Below, in pieces: positions 22,988 through 33,500 of a stretch of DNA of 64,000 nucleotides; within the stretch, counting starts at the first letter, position 1, and each line of letters begins with the position of its first letter. The DNA is taken from positions 79,209,845 through 79,273,844 of the forward strand of contig CM019831.1 in assembly GCA_009763385.1 (NCBI GenBank), written 5' to 3'. Position numbers and translations under genes: made by a program. The notes below the pieces were generated by a model. That model was not told the DNA's origin. It worked only from the letters and a program-made list of their open reading frames with translations, and made no database searches. This stretch comes from Coix lacryma-jobi var. lacryma-jobi (taxonomy: Eukaryota > Streptophyta > Magnoliopsida > Poales > Poaceae).

Positions 22988-24060
22988 AATGTTGGTTCCC
23001 AGAACAGGATTATAGAGAGCTTCGAAGGGTTGTTGATGGATTTGGCATTGAATGTGTGTAGAAGGTGAATTATGCGGATTATATCAGTAGAAAGTTCTGA
23101 TTCTTCTAACCATTCATGACTTATTGTAGAGGTTAGTTTCTTCGTAGTCTCTTTTAGGAAAACCTTATGAGTAAGTTTTTTGAGTGATGATTTTTGATTC
23201 TGTGGTTTCCTAATTGTTTTGTATTTCGAGGTATTACGAAATTCGGTAAAATATTCATCCTCGAAATCAAAGGTGTCTCCTAAGATTGAGGTTTCCCTCT
23301 CACTAGGAATTAAGGCTGAGGTTTGTTCATGATTAAGAATAGATATAGGCTCAGCTTCTAGATTTACTTCTAGTGGTTCTTGTGGTTTAACTTCAGGAGT
23401 AGGAGTAATTTGAGATAAGTTTTGCAACATTTCCCTTGCCTTAGAGGCTGGGGTATGTAGGAATGATCCGTTTGAAGCTAAGTTAAGGTAATTAGAAGTT
23501 TTTCTATTCAGACCATTATAAAAGTGTTGAAGTAAGATAGGCTCTAGAATAGATAAGGCTGGACCAGAGCGGACAAGCAGATTATCGAATCTTTCCCAGG
23601 CTGCAATTAGAGACTCGTCATCTTCTTGGATGAAGGACAAAATCTCTAAGCCAAGACAAATAATTTTGGAGACAGGGAAGTATTCTAAGCAAAAGCTAGA
23701 CAAGAGTTCTTTCCAATCCCCATTTTTACTTGGTGCAGTTTGAAGGTACCATGTTTTGGCTTTTCCCTCTAAAGAGAATGGAAAAAGTTTCCATCTAAGG
23801 GTTTCGTCAGACATGCCCGCGATGTGAAGGCACACACAGGTTTGTTCAAACTCATTTAAATGAATGTATGGGTTTTCGTCTTCTAAGCCAGAAAAAGTTT
23901 GATTCTTAACCATTTCTATCAAGCATGGGCGTAGCTCATAATTGTCTGAAAGGATAGGCTTAGCAGATTTGGGCAAGTCTAAGACTACGACAGTGCGATA
24001 GGTATACTGGTTCAGTGGAATGGAATCTGTGGAGCTAGTAATTGGCTCTGAGAAATCCAT
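22957..24060 (-). CDS. Athila gag
   Basis: Minus-strand ORF from ATG 24060 (MDFSEPITSSTDS), about 367 residues, without internal stops. The longer frame reaching to 24129 only adds the translation of a low-complexity leader. Capsid-type motifs: NYELRPCLIEMVKNQTFSG, NPYIHLNEFEQTC, LRWKLFPFSLEGKAKTWYLQ, ESLIAAWERFDNLL. It would assemble the virus-like particle. No zinc knuckle is visible, as in many Athila gags. It is the only gag in the window that is open throughout. Confidence 0.8.
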   Translation of the reverse strand: MDFSEPITSSTDSIPLNQYTYRTVVVLDLPKSAKPILSDNYELRPCLIEMVKNQTFSGLEDENPYIHLNEFEQTCVCLHIAGMSDETLRWKLFPFSLEGKAKTWYLQTAPSKNGDWKELLSSFCLEYFPVSKIICLGLEILSFIQEDDESLIAAWERFDNLLVRSGPALSILEPILLQHFYNGLNRKTSNYLNLASNGSFLHTPASKAREMLQNLSQITPTPEVKPQEPLEVNLEAEPISILNHEQTSALIPSERETSILGDTFDFEDEYFTEFRNTSKYKTIRKPQNQKSSLKKLTHKVFLKETTKKLTSTISHEWLEESELSTDIIRIIHLLHTFNAKSINNPSKLSIILFWEPTLCLKPLLKIY

Positions 24061-24194
24061 TGTGAAAAGAATAAAAAAGATATAAAAGATATAAAAGATA
24101 TAGAAGATAAAAGATAAAAGCAAAGGCAAAGTATAAAGATAAAAGGTAAAGTATAATACAAGGTTATACTTAAGACATAAAATGATCTACCGTT
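24061..24194 (-). repeat. Tandem gatataaaa-type repeat in the Athila leader
   Basis: Between the PBS and gag the plus strand has repeated aaaagatat units (about 24068-24165), almost purely A/G/T. On the minus strand this is a pyrimidine-rich leader just before the gag start. Confidence 0.7.
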
Positions 24195-24211
24195 CCCCGA
24201 CAACGGCGCCA
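24195..24211 (-). other. Primer-binding site of Athila G (tRNA-Asp)
   Basis: The plus strand ccccgacaacggcgcca equals the 3' end of plant tRNA-Asp (ccccggcaacggcgcca) except for one base. It lies 8 bases from the 5' LTR edge at 24220. Confidence 0.85.
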
Positions 24212-24219
24212 GAAATGCT

Positions 24220-25458
24220 TGTTGGTATAAATTAACGCGCACTCTACTTTATCCGCAAGCGCACAGATAAAATCTACCGATGTAGCACTTCACCAGAGTA
24301 ACCTAGTTTTAATATCGAACCCAAAGGAATGGATAGTGTTAAGTCTCAAAGAATATAACCCATGAGTAGCTAATAAGGACGGAGAAGCTAAAAGCATAGA
24401 GGGGATCACTAAGGTTATCTAAATCAGACTTAAGAGTGATATGCTTATATTATTCTTTGTGGGGAAATTGCCATAAAAGGTCACAAACAGAGTATGATTC
24501 TTTTATGCAAATGAATAATCCTACGGTAAGTGGACTATAGAAGAATCAACAATGCTATAAGAGTCACCCTTGCTAACAACCACTACTACCGGCATTATAG
24601 GAGGCAAATATGAGCTATCAAGTCTAAGCACCACGCTTACACTATCCAACTACTCTAACTCTAGAGCGACTAGAATTAAAGTACTCAAAAGAGAGTCATT
24701 AAACCTTAAGAATAATAAGAACAATAGCTCAAACTTAAATATAGATGTTGATTACCGAAACAATCGTTAAAGCAAGTTGACGAAGAACTTGAATCTATAG
24801 GTACAAGATGAAGAAGTTGATCCGACAGGCCGAAGCTCCTTCTTGATCTCTTCCTCTCTCTCTCGTCTATTTCTAGAATAAGACTAGGTTCTAATCCTAC
24901 TAGAGGCGTATCTAGTCTTCTACTTGAAAGCTAACTCCTGAAGTCTCTTCTAGGGTTTCTAATTGAAGCATAGTCTTCTGAAGAGGGACCTTCTGTCTGA
25001 CCTGGGGCCTAGGGGCCTGTTTATATAGCCCTGAGGGATCAACCGCGACCGTTGGATCAAACCGACTTCACGTAGGGCTGAGATTGGTCGTCAAAGGCGG
25101 TGGAAGAAGATTCCAGAAGGGGGAGGCCGGCGCCGCCCAGGGGGGACCGACCGGTGGGCCAAGGGGACCGGTCAGTCCCACAGGTCAGCCTCCTGTGGTG
25201 CCCTGCCTCGTGGTGTCTTCAGGTGTTCTCTAGAGTCTTCTAGAAGGTTCCTGACTTGACGAATGCGTTATCTCCCGTCGGTTTCCTTCTAGGGGAAGAA
25301 ATTGAGGGCTGTTTCCCGGTTTAATCCCTGCAGATTCACGATTCACCAAAACTCATGGAATTCATTAGTTTTAATCCCTATACTAAGGTGGAGTTTATAT
25401 ATTCATCCATTTTCATGTTTAATTGACCTTTAATAATAAGAGTTAACTAGTGTCAACA
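24220..25458 (-). repeat. 5' LTR of Athila G
   Basis: Partner of 15957-17215. A minus-strand TATA box (ctatataaacagg) lies at about 25017-25030. Small indels separate the two LTRs, for example the (CT)n length and a missing cgagcctacacacg stretch near 24530. Confidence 0.95.
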
Positions 25459-25463
25459 CATGC

Positions 25464-25744
25464 TTTGCACGCCCAAGCTACTCCTGTAGCCTGATGATCT
25501 CCTGAGCTGCTATCACATTCCTTTGGATGGTTTGATCCCTCTCCCAAGTCCTTTGGTTCAGCTCCTCTCGCATCTTCTCCATCTCTTCATCAAACTCCCG
25601 CTAAGCTTGCCTCTTTTCTTCCCTAACATGACGGAAGGACTCAGTCATACTGCCCAAACTACGATGCATCATTGCATACACCTTCATCACTGCAAACATA
25701 GCACTCATAACAGGTCCATCGCATGCGTGTAACTCACTTGGGCC
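25464..25744 (-). pseudogene. H3-like accessory gene of element C, middle piece
   Basis: Minus strand. It encodes the region matching residues 150-220 of the element D protein (HACDGPVMSAMFAVMKVY, HRSLGSMTESFRHVREEK, FDEEMEKMREELNQRTWE), mostly coiled coil. Two in-frame TAG codons are visible. Both borders are insertion sites: element G on the left (catgc duplication) and solo LTR H on the right (gccct duplication, 25745-25749). Confidence 0.75.
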
Positions 25745-25749
25745 GCCCT

Positions 25750-28700
25750 TGTAACACTCTGGTGTTAAACAGACTAAAACCTGACATGTCATCATATGCA
25801 TTAGCATTTCACTTGAGTTGATAACCCAATTTTGCATTCACTAAAAACAAGTTTATTCTTTATGCTTGTGCTTAGTGGTAAGGAGTGTTTAAGTTGAAAC
25901 CCTAGTTTATGTTTTCTTTGTGGTATATAATGCTTTTATGCTATATAAGGGTATTATGGTAATTTCTAACAAAGTAATGAAATCTTTACCAAATCTTGGT
26001 ATTGTGTCTCAAAGGTGTATTTGGAACATGTTTCAAGTCACCATTGAGGTATAATTCAAATTTTGGTTGGAATTCATTTAAGTAACGTTATTAATTCAAA
26101 AATCCTATTTTATCCCCTTTAATAGCAATCAAAATCTAAAAAGAATTTGAGTATTCTTCAAAAAGCAAAGTTGCTCCATTTTTTATAAGGATCAACTTTG
26201 AGTATACAGTTTTTCAAGTTTTCATGTGAAATCAAAAGCCATTGTGAAAATACCCTTTTGCCCTATTGTCCCCTTTTGATTTGCAAACCCTAATTCAAAA
26301 TCTAAGCATTTTCTATTTTTGTTGCAAAAATAAAAGATGTTCAGTTTTGAATTCTGAGCATTTGATATTTTAACATATTTTCAACTTATATTCAAAAATC
26401 TCTAGTAATTTCAAAATTTCCGAAAAGGTTTAAAGGTGAAGGGGGGGATAAGCTTTCTTCCCTGTTCATGGCGGTGACCGACCGAGCTAGGGTCGGCAAC
26501 GCCAGTGTGATGGGCACTGTTTCTTCTTGAACGAGCACGTGCTGGTTTCCGTGGCGAAGTTAACCAGCTGCTGGCGCTCTCCCTGCTCCGTGGCGTCTTC
26601 TCCCGAGCTCGTCATCGTTGTCGCGCCACCAAAGCACACACGAGCTCCCCTCTGTCCCAATCTCGAATACACGGCAAACCGAACATCCTCATCCAAAAAT
26701 TACCGTGGATATAAGTTCCTTACTTCCTTGCGCACCTCCAGAAATTCTCACTTCAAACTCTACTTCCTCAGAGAGCAAGAGCTCGCCGTTCTTCTTTCCG
26801 CCGGGCAAAATCACCGCCGCGCTCTACCTCACCGTGGCCAGCTCCACCGGGCACTCCTCTTCTCTCCCTGTCTTTTGTTTCTTTTTCACCTTGACCCCAG
26901 GGTGCTCATCGGCTCGGTGGTTTTTCTTTTTGTGCTCAGGTCTCGCCAGAACACCGCTTGCCTCGCCGGAGTTCACCGCCGCAGGTCACTGCTCCGTGGA
27001 CTCCACCTTCCCGTTCCTTCTCCACTCGAACCAACTACACAAGCAGCACCAGGGTGAGCTACTGAAGCTTCCTAGCCCCTCCGTTCTTTTGCTACCGGCC
27101 TGAGTTCGCCGGAACAGTCTCGCCGAGATCCGATCCGCCGCCGTGCGTGGCCAGGCTTAACCAGAGCGGTAGTGTTTAGGGTTGGGGGCTCAATCGACTG
27201 CGGTTGACTTGCTGGTGTTGATGCTCATGTCAGCCGGGTCTCTACTGGTCGGAGATGGCCGGCGTAAGGCTCACCGTCGCTCGGTGCGCCGCCGTTCGCT
27301 CGGGCCAGGGTCGGGGACCTCCCGTTTGCGAAGACGACTTCTTACAGGGTGTTGGTTGCAAAGTCCAAGACTCAGGTGAAAAGCGCCATGGACTGCGGGT
27401 TAGTTTCGTTTAAGTCGGAGGACTTTTCTGCAAAGTTGCCAGGGCGAGCGGGCGGGAGCCAGGCCGGGCTGGCTTTCGCGCGTGTCGGGCCGAGCTGGCT
27501 TGGGCCGAAAGCCCAGTTTGGGCTAGATTCATGTTTTTCTTTTTCTGGCTTTATGCACAGTAGCTAGTTTTGTTCTTTTTGCTATAATTTTTCTATAGCT
27601 CTGTTAATTGTGAAATTTGACATGATAGATGATAGCATGTCTGTGCTAATATAAAAATTATGAAACTTGTGTTTGGAGCACTTTTTCTATGCCAATAAAA
27701 TCTGTGCTTTAATTAATAAATGCAACTTTGATGAATTATGTGATTTTCTGTGTTTCTCCAAAAATCATGAAATTTGACATGTGAGTTTATGTCACTGATA
27801 TTGATCTTCATGATTAATTTCAGCTCTATTTGAATAAGCATGATTTGTGTATAAATAAAGGGTTAATTAAAATGGTTTATAGAATAAAAAGAAATAGTTA
27901 ATCACTTTGGATTTGTGTGACTTTTGGAATTGTTTGACAACCAGGGTAACGTTAGCATGATTTGCTCCCTGGTTATGGATTCCTTTATGCTAATGACCTT
28001 TTGTTGCTTCTTAGTTACCTAACCTTGCTTTGCTTAATAGAGATAATAAAATTTGTTTAAGTAATAATATGTAGTTTAATAGCTAATTTGGTTTTGTTGA
28101 TTTGCAACTTTACCGTGATAAAAGATTGTATGAATAAATGTCTACAGCTTAGAAAATTTCTATCTTTACCATGATCATGTCATAAGCATCTCATTGATCA
28201 TACATATGCACTTCTACGTGTAGATCTCGTTTCGGAAGGACCGGATCCTCAGTGGGTTTCTCCTAAGTGTGTGGATCCTTCTACTTTTTCAGAATCTCCG
28301 GACTTCGCTAATCAACAAGACAAGCCCCGGACATTAAACCTATCCTTGTATTTTGATAAAGTTATTTATATCACTTGAGTTAATATGATGCATTAAGTGA
28401 ATAGGAGTATGTGAGCCTTATTTGATGCATTACCAACCTTGATGATTCCAATACTCAACCTTGATACCTGTTTTATGAAAATGCTTAGTATGCTTAGCCA
28501 TGCTTTACTACTTCATAATAGTAGGTGCTTTTGAAAATGGTTGCTATGTTTTGGAAATCATGAATCTTGAGATAACATGATAACAATAGTAACTTACATC
28601 AAGAATGGAGTCTTGTTGTAGTGTTGCTCAACATAGGACCTTATCGTTGTTGGCCTGCTGTGATTGAGACCTTTGAGTACAGCCCACATGCGGTGGTAAG

Positions 28701-29685
28701 CCTCGTCTATAGCTATTCCGATACTTGAGAACGGCAAATCGTGCACTGGGAGTGGAGAGATGGCGGGAGTAGCGTGTACCCTCGAGGCTATGAAATAGTC
28801 GGGTTCTAGGTGTACTGTACTCTCGGGTGGCGCGAACCCGGTCTTGTATGGGAGGATCTGTAGGTAGGGTTGATGTATGCAAGATTAAGTTCTACATATG
28901 TCGTGTGGTACTGAATCCCCAGCTGGGTTTAAACGATTCGAATCGCCGTGTTTCCTCGGATATGGAACCTTAATCCACTGACCCACACCGTAGTAATGAA
29001 TGGAATCTTGATGAGATGAGAACGAAAGATGTGGTATGCTTATAAAGGTTTGAGAATCTTTGGATAGTTATAAAGTTTAATCTTGAGTTAAAACTTGAAA
29101 ATAGGCTTTACTTTTAGTAACCTTTTATGCAAAAGAAATGTTTTGATCTTGCTAAAGCCTTACCTTGAATCCCTATAGCCTTCATACCTGAGTCTTCTCC
29201 TCTTTTTCTAGACGGTTAAGTCTTGTTGAGTACTTTTGTACTCAGGGTTGTTAACCTTTGTTGCAGGTGAGTTCATTGATCATCGCTTTGGTGGTCAATG
29301 TTTCTTCACTCTTGTGGAGGAGAGTGATAATGACTCTGATGTTTGACCTTGGGCAAGTAACAAAAATTTGTGTGGTATATGTAATATGAAGTTCCGAACC
29401 TTTTATGTAATAAGTACTTATGGGTTGTAAACTTTAAAATCTAAGCTTCGATCTATGTTATATAATCTTTCCGCTTTACTCTGATTTATCTTATCTATAA
29501 AACTGTTGTAATACTGTGATGCTTGATGAGGGAAGTCCTGAAAAGAATGTAACGTGGATGATTCGGGTTTCCCGAGGACACCCGACAGATCTCTTGAGTC
29601 ATTTGGAACTCATGCACGCCAATCAGAGGTCTTTAGGCCAATGATGGGTGTATGTGGGCCACTTAATTCAGGAGGTTCTGCCACA
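25750..29685 (+). mobile_element. Solo LTR H, Tekay/Del type
   Basis: It starts TGTAACACTCTGG and ends GGTTCTGCCACA, flanked by the perfect 5-bp duplication gccct (25745-25749 and 29686-29690). Its 3.9 kb length and internal landmarks (GC-rich middle 26450-27540, the tgatgcattaagtgaataggag stretch at 28390) resemble the LTR of element D. No internal region is present, so it is a solo LTR left by unequal or intra-element recombination. Open frames in the GC-rich part are not genes. It splits the H3-like gene of element C. Confidence 0.9.
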
Positions 29686-29690
29686 GCCCT

Positions 29691-30139
29691 CCACTGCTTC
29701 TTTCTTGAACTGCACCCACACATCCTTGAACGGATCAACTCTTGGAAACACTCCCGCAAGAGCCCGACCAAGGTCTTCCGGAAACCGATCCATAATGTCC
29801 CGGAGGATGAGGAACGCTGCTGACTGCGCACCTTCCCAAGGGTCTCTTCCCTTGCCCTCGAACATCCAACCGGACCAAACAGAACCTTCTTCCTTGGGCT
29901 TAACCACAACTGTCACATACACTAAAGTGGTGTCTCCCAGAGGCTCCTTTGTCCAAAAGTAGCGAGGCTCTTAACCTTCTGGGTACCCCGCAGAACGGAG
30001 CACCCTCCAAAGCAAAGTCGGCGTCCCGAACACATCCAGAAACTTGTCCTTGCTTGCACCTCTCGGATCGAGGCGCTAGCTGGTGCCTGAGAACCCTGCC
30101 ACCTGTCGACTTACGCGCGGTCTCCTTGGTATGTGCCAT
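29691..30139 (-). pseudogene. H3-like accessory gene of element C, N-terminal piece
   Basis: Minus-strand ATG at 30139, directly after cttgctacag (acceptor-like). Residues after Met are AHTKETARKSTGG, then R-V-L-R-H-Q-L-A; 15 of the first 21 positions equal histone H3, including T3, K4, T6, A7, R8, K9, S10, T11, G12, G13, R17, Q19, L20 and A21. A frameshift follows at about residue 28, after which other frames give the same conserved domain as element D (DKFLDVFGTPTLLWRVL, EPRYFWTKEP, WSGWMFEG, FPEDLGRALAGVFPR). There is one TAA stop. H2 in place of R2 is a single CpG-type change (CGT to CAT). The role is unknown. Confidence 0.8.
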
Positions 30140-30925
30140 CTGTAGCAAGTTCATCATTTTAACATAAGCATAGGTTTCCAACTCGAGAGATATTCCAATA
30201 ATCAGGGAGGAAGTAATGCAAAAGGGAAAGAAAGCAAGCATGTCATGATGTATATGTATGAAACATTCCGTACGTCCTTTCCACTCCATACGAACTAAGC
30301 GGTGGCATACCACGTCACTCTTATAAATGTTAACTACTTCGTTTTATGATACGCGGTTAGTGTACCTGCAGAAGATCCATTTCAGCCCTACGCACAATAT
30401 GAATATCGTGCATTGCTGAAATTTAAATCTAGATACTAACTTAGGTGTACACCCCGTATACACGTAAGCAGTATATGCACCCATCAAAACAGTATTACTC
30501 CCACTATTAAATACCTTCACCTGCACCCATGTGCTTACGTGTATAGGTTCTAGTACCAAACTTGCTCTCCCCTGGACTGATGGTTGTTCGATCATGCTCT
30601 CACAACTCACCTTACCTTGGCGTAGAGGCAAACTGATCCATATATTACTATTCCGAAGAATAGCACCCATACAATTTCACCCTTGCCATATGGACGACAG
30701 TAATAAACGAAAATCAAAGCATGATGCAGGACCCCTCCCCAAGTCAGTACTTAAATAAGCCACCTGAGATGCTATGGGCATAAAGGATATGACCACTGGC
30801 ACACTCTAATTTTTACTGCAAAGTACTTTTTACACCAACTCGGTGAATTTTGGCAAATAATTTTGTACCCAAATTCTTTTTATTCTTTTAAAACTTAGTC
30901 ATGTGAACAGTAGGTACTGAACTAT
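30140..30925 (-). other. Element C 5' leader
   Basis: About 790 bases between the PBS and the H3-like ATG. It has no coding frame I can support. On the minus strand a donor-like CCAAG/GTAAGG occurs at about 30615, and the acceptor-like AG directly before the ATG would close an intron of about 475 bases. Confidence 0.5.
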
Positions 30926-30937
30926 GCTCTAATGCCA
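30926..30937 (-). other. Primer-binding site of element C (degenerate initiator-Met type)
   Basis: On the minus strand tggcattagagc follows the LTR end and two spacer bases. It differs at two positions from tggtatcagagc, the plant initiator tRNA-Met site that is intact in element D. Confidence 0.75.
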
Positions 30938-30939
30938 GC

Positions 30940-31282
30940 TATAACAGAACTGACCAATTTATAAGAGCACAAGTACAAAATTCTCCGCTGGAGCAGTGAT
31001 TCTGCACACTTGAGCTCATATAAACCCGGTAGTCCGTGAAATCTCGAAGGATTTCAAACTTTTCCAACATCAACAACATAGGATCGTAATCGTTCAGCAT
31101 CAACCATCACATGACAGAATATTACATAAATTCTTCGGAGTAGCAAACTTAGTATTACAAACCAGGTTCTAAATTCAAGTAGCGAAAGCTTAACCTTAAA
31201 ACATAGTTTTGAAATCACCCACACGTAATATGTTACAGTGCCATTAAGTAGTCATCCTTGACAAAGCAAATGATATGGATAG
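30940..31282 (-). repeat. 5' LTR of element C, distal part
   Basis: Matches 1836-2180. It is interrupted at 31282 by element A; the gatag at 31278-31282 is the left copy of A's target duplication. Confidence 0.9.
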
Positions 31283-31590
31283 AGTTAACACTAGATTTTC
31301 GCACGCACGAGGAGATGACAGATGGGCCAGTGTGCGAAGGATGGGCGTATGATGCGTTCGGCAAATGACCAAGGTCGGTTAGTTCTTGGAGTTTCGGCAA
31401 GTGCCTGTGTGGTCGGCTATCTTGCAAGATGGTGATTCTATTCGGAAGGCAAATATGGCAAGTGAAGCCGGCTTGCACGAGAAGACATGTGACGATGAAG
31501 GACGCCAAGAGAAAAATAGGAATAGGACTCGTATTTTCCGAGTTTTATTGTGTAAATCGTAATCTTTCAAGACTCGTATTTCGCTCAGCG

Positions 31591-31600
31591 TATAAATATA
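31591..31600 (+). promoter_or_regulatory. TATA box in the LTR of element A
   Basis: The sequence cgtataaatataaatcc is conserved at the same place in the 3' LTR (40433-40442). Confidence 0.6.
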
Positions 31601-32388
31601 AATCCTCAGCCATTGTAAAATTGTTCACAACCATATCAATACAAGCCGGCCCTGTGCCACCTTCGAGTCCTTAGTCGTGTCGTCGAGTTCTTCGAGAGGA
31701 ATCATCGATCCGTCGACCTCCGTAAGTCCTGACAACCTTGTTATCATGTCTAGTATCGTGCGATGGATTTAGATATGATGCAAGTAGTCTTGTTTGTTTC
31801 CAATGGTCGTGCGGCGGACCCTTGTTAATGATCAAGAAGTCTTTGCTTATGCTTTGCTTATGAGTAGATACCGTGCGGCAGACATTTATTCATATGTTTA
31901 GCAAAAGCGAGATAATTATTGGCTTTATTAGATTTGGCAGATCTAATAGATTCATTAAGTTATCATGCGTTGCATGTTTTAATTAATTTTGTAACACTCT
32001 TTTTGCCCAATCTAGATTGATCTTTGTTCGGCCTTGCTTTACAAGTTTATTTATACCTTTCAATAATTGTGGATCTTCATTGCATGATTATGATGGCCGA
32101 ATTAATTTCTAATCTAGATTGTTACATGTTGTGGGTTCATGCATGTCAATCATGTTTAGTCTTAGATAAAACTAGGTATCGTGCGGCAGATGCAGGTTTT
32201 AGATTGGTTTGATCATGTTTGTTTGTATGTTCCTTCCTCATGGATCCCAACTTGCCGAGCTTGGTTACACGTCAATTCATAATTTATCTTTATTCGTCGA
32301 AGCATGTCTTCTTCATGTATGTGCGTTCAGCAACCAATTGCTTACGTATGTTTTTGTTCAGAGTTAGCCAAATGAACCTTAAACATAT

Positions 32389-33243
32389 GGGAGAATTGGC
32401 CCTGGGACATTCCGAAAGGCCTAAATTGGCCAGTGCACACATCCACTTTCAATATTTGCCAGAAGACACTATGGTTTCGTGTAATTGGGCCAATAGACAT
32501 CGACCCTCATCCAATATTTTTATAAAATAGATATAAAATTATATAAGTGCCAAAAAATTATAATATAATTTTTTCCACACTCTACATGATAAGAACTATA
32601 TACTAAAAATATTTTTTTGCGCTGAAATGATCATTTTGCCCCCACTTCATAAATAAACAAAGATAATCATGGTTAATTTGCTTATATGATTGTAGGTCAC
32701 TACAAATCTTGGGACAAATCATAGAATGCGTACATCAACAAATCTTGACAATGCTAAAAATTTTAGCTCAAAATAATAAAGTTTATAGTGACATATTTAG
32801 CATGACTGAATTATAGATTTATCTCTTGTGGAGCTTAATTGATATATTAAACTTTGTTATTTTGATATGATATTTTTATGATAGACAAGATTTGGTGATG
32901 TATGCATTCTGTGATTTTGTTAGTATTTTTAATATATTACAAATAAATTAACTAATTAATCATGGTTATCTTTGTTTATTTATGAAGTGGGGGCAAAATG
33001 ATCATTTCAGCGCAAAAAAATATTTTTAGTATGTAGTTCTTATCATGTAGAGTGTGGAAAAAATTATATTATAATTTTTTGGCACTTATATAATTTTATA
33101 TCTATTTTATAAAAATATTGGATGAGGGTCGATGTCTATTGGCCCAATTACACGAAACCATAGTGTCTTCTGGCAAATATTGAAAGTGGATGTGTGCACC
33201 GGCCAATTTAGGCCTTCCGGAATGTCCCAGGGCCAATTTTCCC
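32389..33243. mobile_element. Palindromic Mutator-like foldback element
   Basis: An 855-bp insertion in the 5' LTR of A, absent from the 3' LTR. It is flanked by the perfect 9-bp duplication taaacatat (32380-32388 and 33244-33252). The ends are inverted: GGGAGAATTGGCCCTGGG on the left and the complement of GGGAAAATTGGCCCTGGG on the right, and the two arms pair nearly to the centre at about 32816. The 9-bp duplication and long inverted arms fit a non-autonomous Mutator-like element. It has no coding capacity. Confidence 0.9.
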
Positions 33244-33500
33244 TAAACATATTGACAGACAGCTTCTATAGCTGTGTGCCATTGTGATTGGCTTAGAGGC
33301 CGTAAATATGGAACTGCCTGGTCTCACCCGGCATGTTCCAGTTTTATTCTCACAGTTTTATCGCTTGTTGGTTTTCAGGTCAAACCGACTGGCACGTCTC
33401 CGGATTTCAAACTGTCCGGGCACCCGATTGAAGCCACGCTTTCCGGCTTGCTGTGTGTGAGGCGCGGTACACCACATTTTGTGCCAACACACTATTTGGC

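Larger units (their letters stand above)
15957..25458 (-). mobile_element. Athila-lineage Ty3/gypsy element G, full length
   Basis: A complete insertion with LTRs 15957-17215 and 24220-25458 that are nearly identical by eye, and a 5-bp target duplication catgc at 15952-15956 and 25459-25463. The PBS (24195-24211) matches the 3' end of plant tRNA-Asp with one mismatch, as is usual for Athila. Order on the minus strand: leader repeat, gag, protease, RT, RNase H, integrase, extra ORF, 3' LTR. It is inserted in the H3-like gene of element C. The high LTR similarity suggests a fairly recent insertion, yet pol carries three stops and a frameshift. Confidence 0.95.
31283..33489 (+). repeat. 5' LTR of element A with nested insertion
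   Basis: Without the insertion at 32389-33243 and one copy of its target duplication it equals the 1354-bp 3' LTR. It starts AGTTAACAC (TG mutated to AG) and ends GTGCCAACA. A TATA box tataaatata lies at 31591-31600. Confidence 0.9.

Noticed and set aside
24195..24211. tRNA gene
   Set aside because: The match covers only the 3' end of tRNA-Asp and lies at an LTR border, so it is a primer-binding site.
26527..27103. Overlapping 176- and 161-residue frames
   Set aside because: Inside solo LTR H, GC-rich, two phases open at once, no recognisable domain.
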